Shown here piece by piece: positions 6,362 to 12,599 of a stretch of 12,599 bases of DNA; position 1 is the stretch's first letter; each line of letters opens with the position of its first letter. The stretch spans positions 1 to 12,599 of the forward strand of contig JAEOUL010000331.1 of assembly GCA_016839345.1 (NCBI GenBank), read 5' to 3'. The DNA comes from Candidatus Thorarchaeota archaeon (GTDB lineage: Archaea > Asgardarchaeota > Thorarchaeia > Thorarchaeales > Thorarchaeaceae). The notes below the pieces were generated by a model. That model did no database searches, had not been told where the DNA came from, and saw only the letters and a list, made by a program, of their open reading frames with translations. A program made the translations under genes and the position numbers.

Positions 6362-7306
6362 ATGGGAAAGGCACGATTTGTGTTTCCGTTCATCTTTGCT
6401 GCTGCAGGAATTGTTTTCGGCCTATATGTCATGTATAGGGTAACCTCCTTTGCACCATCATTCGAGTTCATCCCGTGGATTGAGGGGTCACTCTTCACTG
6501 ACATCTTGATAATTCTTGGAATAGCAATTCCAGTGATAGCCATTGAATATTTCGTCATTGCTCTCCCACTTGCAGCCCTCTTTCTCTTGGGTAGTCGTCT
6601 AGTCAAGTCTGCAACCTACAATTTTTCTATCATGGACATAGGAACTGAGTTTGGCGGCTACAGAATGATTCGCAGAAGTGTTGCCCCTGCCCTCTTCAGC
6701 TTGAGTACATCTGGACTCATAATGGGTCTTGTCGAGGGTATACTTGCTGAACCTTTGTCAACAGCACCTCCAGGAACGGGTTTTTGGATTGCATTGACTC
6801 TTACACTGATGGGTGCACTCGTCATAATGCCCATTGCTCTTGCACTTTTCATCCCCACCTGGATTTTGAACGATGCTGGTATTGTGACTTATCTAAAGGA
6901 AGGTCAACTAGATGTTCGACAATGCCCTGACACAGAAGGAGTCGGTCGTTGGTACAGTAGTATGCTTAGTGGCTATTCGTTGTTTGCTTATCCAATTGCA
7001 ATGATTAGTGCACACTTTGTACAACCATTCATTATCGAAGGTCTTCTACCAGAGCAACATCCAGAGTTGTTTCTCGTAAGCGTTCTCTGGACTCTTGGAA
7101 TTCCTCTGGTGGTCGTAGCCTTCATACTCCCTGTTGTTTTCCTGAACGAGGCTGCCCAGAGAAAATCAGTTGGGATCATTCAGCGCTTTGCACGTGGGCT
7201 GGCTGCTAAGGAGGTAGAGAAACCAGTTATCTCGAGAAAGGGTGCCAAGAAGAAAACTGAGGATAAACCGTCAGAAGAACCTGCTGGAGAAACGTTGGAC
7301 TTCTGA
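6362..7306 (+). CDS. Six-helix membrane protein with charged cytoplasmic tail, unknown function
   Basis: The 314-residue protein has about six hydrophobic segments, near 7-26, 43-77 (possibly a hairpin), 105-128, 140-168, 203-222 and 237-262. A polar tail follows from 263 to the end; its last 30 residues alternate lysine-rich (SRKGAKKKTEDK) and acidic (PSEEPAGETLDF) runs and look disordered. A loop at about 170-200 between helices (LKEGQLDVRQCPDTEGVGRW) is the most conserved-looking soluble part. I see no transporter, protease or transferase motif, and the family is not recognised. The gene diverges from the putative S component across a short region with twin TATA boxes. It converges on the DJ-1-like surface protein with only 15 bases between stop codons and no visible terminator. 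Confidence 0.78.
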   Translation: MGKARFVFPFIFAAAGIVFGLYVMYRVTSFAPSFEFIPWIEGSLFTDILIILGIAIPVIAIEYFVIALPLAALFLLGSRLVKSATYNFSIMDIGTEFGGYRMIRRSVAPALFSLSTSGLIMGLVEGILAEPLSTAPPGTGFWIALTLTLMGALVIMPIALALFIPTWILNDAGIVTYLKEGQLDVRQCPDTEGVGRWYSSMLSGYSLFAYPIAMISAHFVQPFIIEGLLPEQHPELFLVSVLWTLGIPLVVVAFILPVVFLNEAAQRKSVGIIQRFARGLAAKEVEKPVISRKGAKKKTEDKPSEEPAGETLDF

Positions 7307-7321
7307 CGCTTTATCTCTCCA

Positions 7322-8395
7322 TCATCTTCTTCGGAGGAAAATCACTAAAACAACTACTAGGGCAATCCCTATCATTGAACCTGGTATGACCAATAGCATT
7401 GGATCGAATCCTGTTCCAGTTGAACTTGGTAGGGAATCTACCACTAGTAAAGTGACTGCATCAACTTGTTCGATTTCGTTCAAGAAGATGTCCCAAGCGG
7501 TGATATCAACCGTGTAATTTCCGAGTTCGAGGTCCTTAATGAAACCTGAAAAGATGTTTTCTGATGTTTCATTCAATACTAGGAGCTGTTCATATACCAC
7601 TAAACGTTCACCTACTGCATCTAGGGCGTATAGCTTTGCCTCCACTCTATATACTCCTGAGAGGTCACTCAATTCTACAGTCAGATCGACATTGGTACCT
7701 ATAACACTGGGTTGAGGGCTCACTTCAGAGCTCAGTATCTCGGGCGCGTCAGATTCATAGAATCCTAGAACAGTTGCTATAGCTTCACACATCTCCTCGC
7801 GATAGTATCTGCTTCTGACTCCAGTCACAAGGTTTCCGTCAATAACCGGAGGCACTAATTCATTGAACGTTGCCCCCGCAGCTATATACTCCGCCTCATA
7901 GTCAGCGTTCCCAGTGATATTTTTGCCATCAATAACATCTGCTGCAGCAAGAACCCGAACTGCTCTACACCATGCGCTCACCACAAGATCTTCACTCACT
8001 GCTGAGTTGATTAAATCAAGAGAGCTTTGGTTAGTTCGCAGAGAATCATGGGAATCGCCAGGCATGATGGAGATTGCATCATACTCCGTGATGTCCGTGA
8101 TGTCTGTTAGCAGGATATCAACTTCAAATTCTGCAAACCCTAGATATGAACAAGAAATCAAAGTCTGATTCAAACCAGTGGTTGTTATGCTCCACCCATA
8201 TCTCTCAAAGATTCCTATTATGTGTGGGACATTACCACCATAGTCATCATCCATCAATAACAAAATTTCAATGGGATCCTGCGACTCTATTACTGCATCT
8301 ATACTCCCTTGAACACTGCTGAAAACCATAAGGAATCCAACAAAACCAACTATTGTTCCACGAAGTAAAATGCGTCTTGAGATTTGTTTCAGCAT
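7322..8395 (-). CDS. Secreted, membrane-anchored DJ-1/PfpI-like domain plus Ig-like domain
   Basis: The 357-residue protein starts with a basic, hydrophobic signal or anchor segment (MLKQISRRILLRG, then hydrophobic to about 29). Residues 42-210 resemble the DJ-1/PfpI class I amidotransferase-like fold: strand IEILLLM, a later AISIMPG strand and turn, and SAWCRAVRVLAAADVIDGK (140-158) as the nucleophile elbow with Cys143. DGNLVTG (186-192) and a final helix YYREEMCEAIATVLGFY complete the fold. The usual Cys-His pair is here Cys-Arg. Residues about 217-320 look like an Ig-like beta domain (strand LTVELSDLSGVYRVEAKLY, then GNYTVDITAWD). A serine/glycine linker, one membrane helix (about 331-354) and RRR end the chain. 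Five N-X-S/T sequons (Asn76, 122, 159, 275, 293) fit an outside location. Start ATG 8395 is preferred because GTG 8476 would bury the signal segment behind 27 residues. Activity (protease, deglycase or none) is unknown. Confidence 0.75.
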   Translation of the reverse strand: MLKQISRRILLRGTIVGFVGFLMVFSSVQGSIDAVIESQDPIEILLLMDDDYGGNVPHIIGIFERYGWSITTTGLNQTLISCSYLGFAEFEVDILLTDITDITEYDAISIMPGDSHDSLRTNQSSLDLINSAVSEDLVVSAWCRAVRVLAAADVIDGKNITGNADYEAEYIAAGATFNELVPPVIDGNLVTGVRSRYYREEMCEAIATVLGFYESDAPEILSSEVSPQPSVIGTNVDLTVELSDLSGVYRVEAKLYALDAVGERLVVYEQLLVLNETSENIFSGFIKDLELGNYTVDITAWDIFLNEIEQVDAVTLLVVDSLPSSTGTGFDPMLLVIPGSMIGIALVVVLVIFLRRR

Positions 8396-8667
8396 TAATA
8401 CAACACCGAACACAAGCTGGTAGGAGAAATGGCCTAATAATATGTCATCGACGCAAGAATTCACGGCAGTTAGCACTTTTGTAGAGTCCTGAAATCAGAT
8501 AGGGCTCGTAGAAAATCCAGTTTCATCTTTCTCTGCCCACTCTTTTTCTGCTATAGGCCAGACGTTATCGTACAGACCTAGGAGTCTATGAATCTGACAC
8601 TCCTAGTAGGTCTTTACATTGCATCAGAGATGACAACACTCTTATTCTAATAACTATAGTTAATACT
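8396..8667. other. Divergent intergenic region
   Basis: These 272 bases separate the surface-protein gene from the SRPBCC gene. Apart from the inverted repeat at 8575-8612 and AT-rich sequence just before 8668, I see no gene, RNA or repeat. The in-frame extension to GTG 8476 is considered unlikely. Confidence 0.5.
8575..8612. repeat. Imperfect inverted repeat, possible operator
   Basis: CTAGGAGT (8578-8585) is perfectly complemented by ACTCCTAG (8599-8606) across 13 bases. Outer GACC (8575-8578) and GGTC (8609-8612) extend the dyad with a small bulge. It lies about 55-95 bases before the SRPBCC start and lacks a T-run, which fits an operator better than a terminator. Confidence 0.45.
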
Positions 8668-9120
8668 ATGTTCGAACACAAACTCATTGACGTGGAGATA
8701 AGGCAGACCACCCTTGTTCGTGCAAAACCTGAGGATGTCTATGATGCAATAGCGACTGCTAAGGGACTCGATGCCTGGTTTACTACTGGTTCTGAGGTTG
8801 ATGCAAGACCCGGCGGTACAATCACATTTCGATGGAAAGATTGGGGTCCTGACAAGTATACAACTGAATCGAAAGGTCCCGTCTTAGAGGCAAAAAGGGG
8901 CGAAAGATTCGTGTTTCAATGGAACTCCGACAAACCAACTTATGCAACAACTATCGAGATTGATTTTGAACCAGTTGGAGAAGGCACAGTGGTCCGACTT
9001 CGTGAGCATGGTTATCATGACACTCCTTCCGGTAGAGCAGCCATGCTTGAGTGCGCTGCGGGGTGGGGTGAGGCGTTAACTCTATTGAAATACTATGTAG
9101 AGCATGGAATTACATACTAG
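8668..9120 (+). CDS. AHSA1-type SRPBCC (START/Bet v 1-like) domain protein
   Basis: The 150-residue single-domain protein has the layout of the activator of Hsp90 ATPase homologue 1-like family. After an N-terminal strand comes AKPEDVYDAIATAKGLDAWF (19-38), then GSEVDARPGGTITFRW, the strand pair around KGPVLEAKRGERFVFQW, and EGTVVRLREHGYHDT. The C-terminal helix GWGEALTLLKYYVEHG packs over a hydrophobic cavity. The family binds hydrophobic ligands or acts as a stress-related chaperone cofactor, but most prokaryotic members have no proven function and this one lacks the N-terminal Aha1 domain. The ATG at 8668 has no Shine-Dalgarno, so it may be leaderless. The inverted repeat upstream may regulate it. 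It converges on the DinB-like gene with about 110 bases between, in which I see no clear hairpin. Confidence 0.9.
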   Translation: MFEHKLIDVEIRQTTLVRAKPEDVYDAIATAKGLDAWFTTGSEVDARPGGTITFRWKDWGPDKYTTESKGPVLEAKRGERFVFQWNSDKPTYATTIEIDFEPVGEGTVVRLREHGYHDTPSGRAAMLECAAGWGEALTLLKYYVEHGITY

Positions 9121-9230
9121 AAATTGATCGAACTATTACCTTGGTTTCGACAGAAGACTCAGTATATTCTCATTAGAAGTGGCCTCAATATCCTGTTCTT
9201 CTCAATGATATATTTAGACCTCCAATTTTG

Positions 9231-9698
9231 TCATAATATGGAAAATCTATGAGGTACATAGTCTGTCATAGGGACCTCTTTTCCTAGGAGTTTTAGACTC
9301 ATCACAATTTGGCCTCTATGATATGTAAAATGGTTAACCATGTGGAAGAACATCTCATCAAACTTAAGGGTGAGGACTTTACCAGCACGTTCATCATCAA
9401 ATTCATTGATAGTTCGTTCATCAATCATACTGACCCATTTTACTGTATATGATTTGATGAACTCATGGAGCTCAGTTCTTGCCATACTCTGAAAGTCTGG
9501 TTCTTCAGGACTCTCACCATGCCAGTCATGATACCATTCCCAAGTGTCTTGTGCAAGGTGAATATACTTACTTTGAATACTATGATCAGTTTCTGGTAGA
9601 TTCCAACTAAACTCGTTGTCACTGAGTGTTTCTACAATCTCCCAAATCTTGTCATTTGCCCAAATCAGATAATCTGCGAGCTTCCTCAAGAAGGTCAT
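9231..9698 (-). CDS. DinB/YfiT-like putative metal-dependent protein
   Basis: The 155-residue protein is predicted to form the four-helix bundle of the DinB family. The three-histidine metal site is visible as His47 (KYIHLAQ) with His123 and His127 in the C-terminal signature NHFTYHRGQ. The common family ending GKEVPMTDYV follows at 140-148. Relatives include thiol-S-transferases (bacillithiol, mycothiol) and many uncharacterised damage- or stress-linked proteins. In an archaeon the thiol partner would be unknown. The N-terminus LADYLIWANDKIWE is also typical, with Trp13-Ala-Asn at the end of the first helix. There is no Shine-Dalgarno; a TATA-like CTTAAAAC centred 25-26 bases before the ATG suggests a leaderless message. 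The gene diverges from the reductase gene at 9786 across 87 bases, so the two could share regulation. Confidence 0.9.
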   Translation of the reverse strand: MTFLRKLADYLIWANDKIWEIVETLSDNEFSWNLPETDHSIQSKYIHLAQDTWEWYHDWHGESPEEPDFQSMARTELHEFIKSYTVKWVSMIDERTINEFDDERAGKVLTLKFDEMFFHMVNHFTYHRGQIVMSLKLLGKEVPMTDYVPHRFSIL

Positions 9699-9719
9699 AA
9701 AATCTCTTCATCTATCATC

Positions 9720-9727
9720 GTTTTAAG
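9720..9727 (-). promoter_or_regulatory. Candidate TATA box for the leaderless DinB-like gene
   Basis: On the minus strand it reads CTTAAAAC and is centred 25-26 bases ahead of the ATG at 9698, the spacing expected if transcription begins at the start codon. Confidence 0.45.
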
Positions 9728-9785
9728 TTGAATAGTCAAAGCAGAAGATTTCTATTGGCTTTCAACTAACCAATCGAGATACACC

Positions 9786-10625
9786 TTGAAGGACAAAGTC
9801 GTAATTGTGACTGGTAGTAATTCTGGTATTGGTCGAGAAACAGCTCTGGCCTTGGCAGAAATGGGTGCTACTGTGGTTGCAGTCGTTCGGAATCGAGAGC
9901 TGGGTGAACAAGCTTGTGAGGCTATTATGGCAGAAACTGGAAACGAATTGGTCGACATGATGCTCTGTGATTTGTCGTCCATGAGCACAATCAAGGAATT
10001 TGCCAGGGAATTCAAGAATAAGTATAATCGTCTTGATGTCTTAATCAATAATGCAGGGGCAGTCTTTAGTAAGAGGGATGTCACTACAGAAGGTTTCGAA
10101 CGCACTCTTGCAGTGAACTACCTTGCTCCATTCCTTCTCACTCATGAACTACTCCCACTTCTCAAAACGAGTGCACCGGCAAGAGTGATCAACCTATCGT
10201 CAGGCTTGGCCAGAAGAGCTGAGTTGAACCTAGATGATCTACAGACTGAATCCGGATACAAATCCAGAAAGGTATACGGCAAAGTCAAGCTCATGGTTGA
10301 GATGTTCACGTATGAGCTGGCACGGCAACTCGAGAACACTGGTGTTTCAGTCAATGTAGTACATCCTGGTTTCGTAGCAACCAATCTCGGTCGCAGTAGT
10401 GGAAGTCTAAGTTCTAGAATCATGTTTGGTATGATGAAACCCTTTCAACTTAGTCCAAAGGAGGGTGCCGAAACATCAGTCTATGTTGCGACATCATCAG
10501 AACTTGATGGCATAACTGGAAAGTGTTTCACTAAAAACCAAGAAACAAAAACTTCAGAAGTATCGTATGATGTCAATTTGCAGAAACAACTTTGGGATGC
10601 CACAGTAAGCCTTCTAGGACTCTAG
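9786..10625 (+). CDS. Short-chain dehydrogenase/reductase, retinol-dehydrogenase-like
   Basis: The 279-residue NAD(P)-dependent oxidoreductase has a Rossmann fold. The nucleotide loop is TGSNSGIG (9-16); Arg35 after the second strand suggests NADP(H). NNAG is at 88-91, the structural Asn at 111 in AVNYLAPF, and the Ser pair in NLSSG at 138-139. The catalytic pair is Tyr164 and Lys168 (YGKVK), followed by HPGFVATNL (193-201). The wide spacing between Ser and Tyr and the GKCF motif near the end match the retinol dehydrogenase/WW-oxidoreductase group, whose archaeal and bacterial substrates are mostly unknown and may be lipid or isoprenoid carbonyls. The start is TTG at 9786, because no ATG or GTG exists upstream in frame and the chain begins right at the first strand; only a weak GAGAT precedes it. 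The 3' end overlaps the convergent gene by 12 bases. Confidence 0.93.
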   Translation: MKDKVVIVTGSNSGIGRETALALAEMGATVVAVVRNRELGEQACEAIMAETGNELVDMMLCDLSSMSTIKEFAREFKNKYNRLDVLINNAGAVFSKRDVTTEGFERTLAVNYLAPFLLTHELLPLLKTSAPARVINLSSGLARRAELNLDDLQTESGYKSRKVYGKVKLMVEMFTYELARQLENTGVSVNVVHPGFVATNLGRSSGSLSSRIMFGMMKPFQLSPKEGAETSVYVATSSELDGITGKCFTKNQETKTSEVSYDVNLQKQLWDATVSLLGL

Positions 10626-12599
10626 ATAATGACCAAACTTCTTCTTGAAATTATCAGCCAACTCATAGAATCCATATTTCTTCCATGCTGTTAGAGCTTG
10701 GCCATAGGTTTCTTGGGAGAGGGTCCGATACTTATCATCATCCAACCTCTTCCATGCATGAGCTAAGAGGTCCATCAAGGTACTAGACATCATTGCTACT
10801 TCATAGTCAAACTTGGATGGATCCTGCACGATAATCCGGTTCAAATCAATGACTCGTTCTACAACTCTCTTCAACTCAGTTTCATCAAGGTAGTCAACAA
10901 TTAGGGAAGCGTGGAAACTCGCAGACATTGCATCATCTCGAATTACTTCACCAAAAGAAAGGAACCACTCCTGAACGTCAAGCGCAATATCCACACATCT
11001 CTTCAACACCTCTATTCTTTCCTCTCCCTCTAATACCCTGGCTGCAAGTGAAGTCAGAGCAGTGTTTGTATTGCTGAGGTATGTCGCATAGGTCGTAGGC
11101 CGGGTTATCTGAGCAGCATCTATTGTGTTTACATCTAGCAGGCTTTTTGCAACATAAAGAAGCCGTATCTCTATTTCGGGCAATTCTCCTTCTCTTGCGA
11201 GAACCGGACCAATCGAGTTAGCTACAACGAAGAGGGAAAACCTGACCCTTGACTTTGGCCACTCTGATTCCATTATTTCATATATATCGCCCAAGAACTC
11301 CACTGTACGCTGAAGATGATGCTCTCTTGGGATGCCTGTTGATAGGAAATAATATTCCGCATGAGCTACACCTAGACTCTGAAATACACTGTCAACAGTA
11401 TATGCAAACAAAGGAATGTCAGTCTTCATCAGTCCTCTGAAATAATCACGATAAAGCATGAGGACTTCTTCCAAAAACCCTCGCCGTTCACTGATTGTGA
11501 GAACTGGAGACTCTGTCAATGCTGTTAACAGAGCAATGTAATTCTGAAGTTTGAACGATGCTGTGATTCCTATCTCTATTCCCTTGCCCTCTTTCTGTAG
11601 CTCCCACAAAAGATCATCATCCAGAACCCACGTGACACTTCCAAGAATACTAGATATCCGTGACTTGTAGACTCCAAGCTCGTCTTTGAATCCATCGTAG
11701 CTTGTAATGGAATACAGTTTGTCGAATATCCTTCTTCGTTCCTCAATTGCTTCAATGAATGAACATACAACCTCTGATTTACCCTTGTATAAACTGACCA
11801 ATCTAGATGAAAACTCAGGGTATTCCAGAACAAGAGGGTCTAAAAATAAGAATCCAAGCATGAGGTGTTCATCATTGTGGACAAACTCGAATTTCTTCAT
11901 CGATTCTCTGAATACCCTTGTATAATCTGCTGGAATGGTTTCTCCTGCCACCCTTCCCACAAGAACTCTTGCCAAATCTGTGTAAGGATAATCATCAGGA
12001 AGTCTTGATACAAGCCCTCTTAGCTCCTTCAGAGTTGGTGGGACTGTTTTTGTCATGGAATGTGTGAGAGCTCCCATTTTGATACTAAAAATTCCAGCAA
12101 GTGCTCCCTCTTCTTTTGCTGCAATAGCACATGCTCTATCAAATTCTCCCCTAAGTGCATACATAAGCGCATCTTTCATGGTTCCAGAGCACTCATTCTT
12201 GAACTGAACCCATCTTTCCTCGGGTTCAGCTCGTTCGAGGAGATTATCTACTTCCTGAATTATGTGTATAAATCGATTATCTCTTCTCAAGACTTCAAAG
12301 ATTGGATTCCATGCACAGGATAATGCTGATGGAAACGAGATGTCTATGTGGTCTCTTACATATGCATTGAGAATACGAGCTATGATCTCCTTCTGTGTGT
12401 CATTTACAGACCCGTCAGCAACACGAATTTCTGATTCATCGATTTTCTCTGCAATGACACGCAGGAGACTGTCCATGTAATCTTCAGCCTTACTTACTAG
12501 AGCGACAATTGTGAATCCTTTGTTAGACTCAGTGACCAAGAGAGTGTCTTCCTTGAAACCAAGCCGCCGAACCTCACTACCCATCATACTGCTCAATGC
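10614..12599 (-). CDS. Large helical protein, unknown function (N-terminus outside window)
   Basis: The reading frame is open to the right edge, giving at least 661 residues. Internal TTG (12596) and ATG (12587, 12584) codons exist, but none has a ribosome site and there is no upstream stop, so the true start probably lies outside. The first visible 50 residues, containing DTLLVTESNKGFTIVALVSK and then YMDSLLRVIAEKI, resemble the second half of a longin/roadblock-like sensor domain as found at the front of many Asgard archaeal proteins. That would place the first half beyond the window. The remainder, about residues 65-650, is rich in amphipathic helices without clear TPR or HEAT consensus, signal peptide or membrane segment, so it is probably a cytoplasmic helical scaffold. 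No catalytic motif is visible. The chain ends KKKFGHYLES, and its 3' end overlaps the reductase gene tail to tail by 12 bases. Confidence 0.75.
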   Translation of the reverse strand, partial: ALSSMMGSEVRRLGFKEDTLLVTESNKGFTIVALVSKAEDYMDSLLRVIAEKIDESEIRVADGSVNDTQKEIIARILNAYVRDHIDISFPSALSCAWNPIFEVLRRDNRFIHIIQEVDNLLERAEPEERWVQFKNECSGTMKDALMYALRGEFDRACAIAAKEEGALAGIFSIKMGALTHSMTKTVPPTLKELRGLVSRLPDDYPYTDLARVLVGRVAGETIPADYTRVFRESMKKFEFVHNDEHLMLGFLFLDPLVLEYPEFSSRLVSLYKGKSEVVCSFIEAIEERRRIFDKLYSITSYDGFKDELGVYKSRISSILGSVTWVLDDDLLWELQKEGKGIEIGITASFKLQNYIALLTALTESPVLTISERRGFLEEVLMLYRDYFRGLMKTDIPLFAYTVDSVFQSLGVAHAEYYFLSTGIPREHHLQRTVEFLGDIYEIMESEWPKSRVRFSLFVVANSIGPVLAREGELPEIEIRLLYVAKSLLDVNTIDAAQITRPTTYATYLSNTNTALTSLAARVLEGEERIEVLKRCVDIALDVQEWFLSFGEVIRDDAMSASFHASLIVDYLDETELKRVVERVIDLNRIIVQDPSKFDYEVAMMSSTLMDLLAHAWKRLDDDKYRTLSQETYGQALTAWKKYGFYELADNFKKKFGHYLES

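Noticed and set aside
7914..8168. Plus-strand frame of 84 codons
   Set aside because: It falls inside the DJ-1-like gene, and its serine-rich product looks like a reverse-strand artefact.
8396..8476. N-terminal extension of the DJ-1-like gene to GTG 8476
   Set aside because: It would put 27 residues before an evident signal segment and has no ribosome site or promoter placement to support it.
9440..9622. 60-codon frame on the minus strand inside the DinB-like gene
   Set aside because: Same strand but different frame from a gene with a conserved histidine motif; no independent start signal.
1..12599. CRISPR arrays, tRNA or rRNA genes, insertion sequences, attachment sites
   Set aside because: I saw no regularly spaced repeats, cloverleaf-like sequence, transposase or terminal repeats in the intergenic regions.

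Overview
The window looks archaeal. Intergenic spaces carry TATA-like boxes about 25 to 30 bases ahead of the chosen starts, start codons are a mix of ATG and TTG, and genes with a Shine-Dalgarno sequence sit beside genes that look leaderless. Base composition is moderate and genes are dense, mostly single units in alternating orientation. Surface proteins with a C-terminal membrane anchor, a large helical protein with a possible longin-like N-terminal fragment, and bacterial-type metabolic genes would fit an Asgard archaeon (for example a Thorarchaeota-like lineage). That placement is an inference from style, not from a marker gene.

Bases 1-4766 form a short-chain carboxylate and CoA block. 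A partial acetyl-CoA hydrolase / CoA-transferase on the minus strand diverges from an OFA-family major facilitator transporter. This is followed, after a hairpin/T-run terminator, by an AMP-forming acetyl-CoA synthetase with its own promoter, ribosome binding site and terminator. Together they could import a carboxylate, activate it to its CoA ester, and exchange CoA between acids.

Bases 4780-8395 are mostly membrane proteins of uncertain role. They are a 91-residue soluble protein with a very strong ribosome binding site, a two-helix 82-residue membrane protein, a polytopic protein that may be an ECF-type substrate-binding component, a six-helix membrane protein with a charged cytoplasmic tail, and a secreted membrane-anchored protein. 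The last combines a DJ-1/PfpI-like domain with an Ig-like domain and is the most unusual item in the window.

Bases 8668-10625 hold three small soluble proteins of families common in bacteria: an AHSA1-type SRPBCC protein, a DinB-like putative metalloprotein, and a retinol-dehydrogenase-like short-chain reductase. From 10614 to the right edge, on the minus strand, is the C-terminal part of a large helical protein that runs out of the window. No RNA genes, insertion sequences, CRISPR arrays or attachment sites were seen. No gene-free stretch exceeds 300 bases; the longest is 8396-8667.
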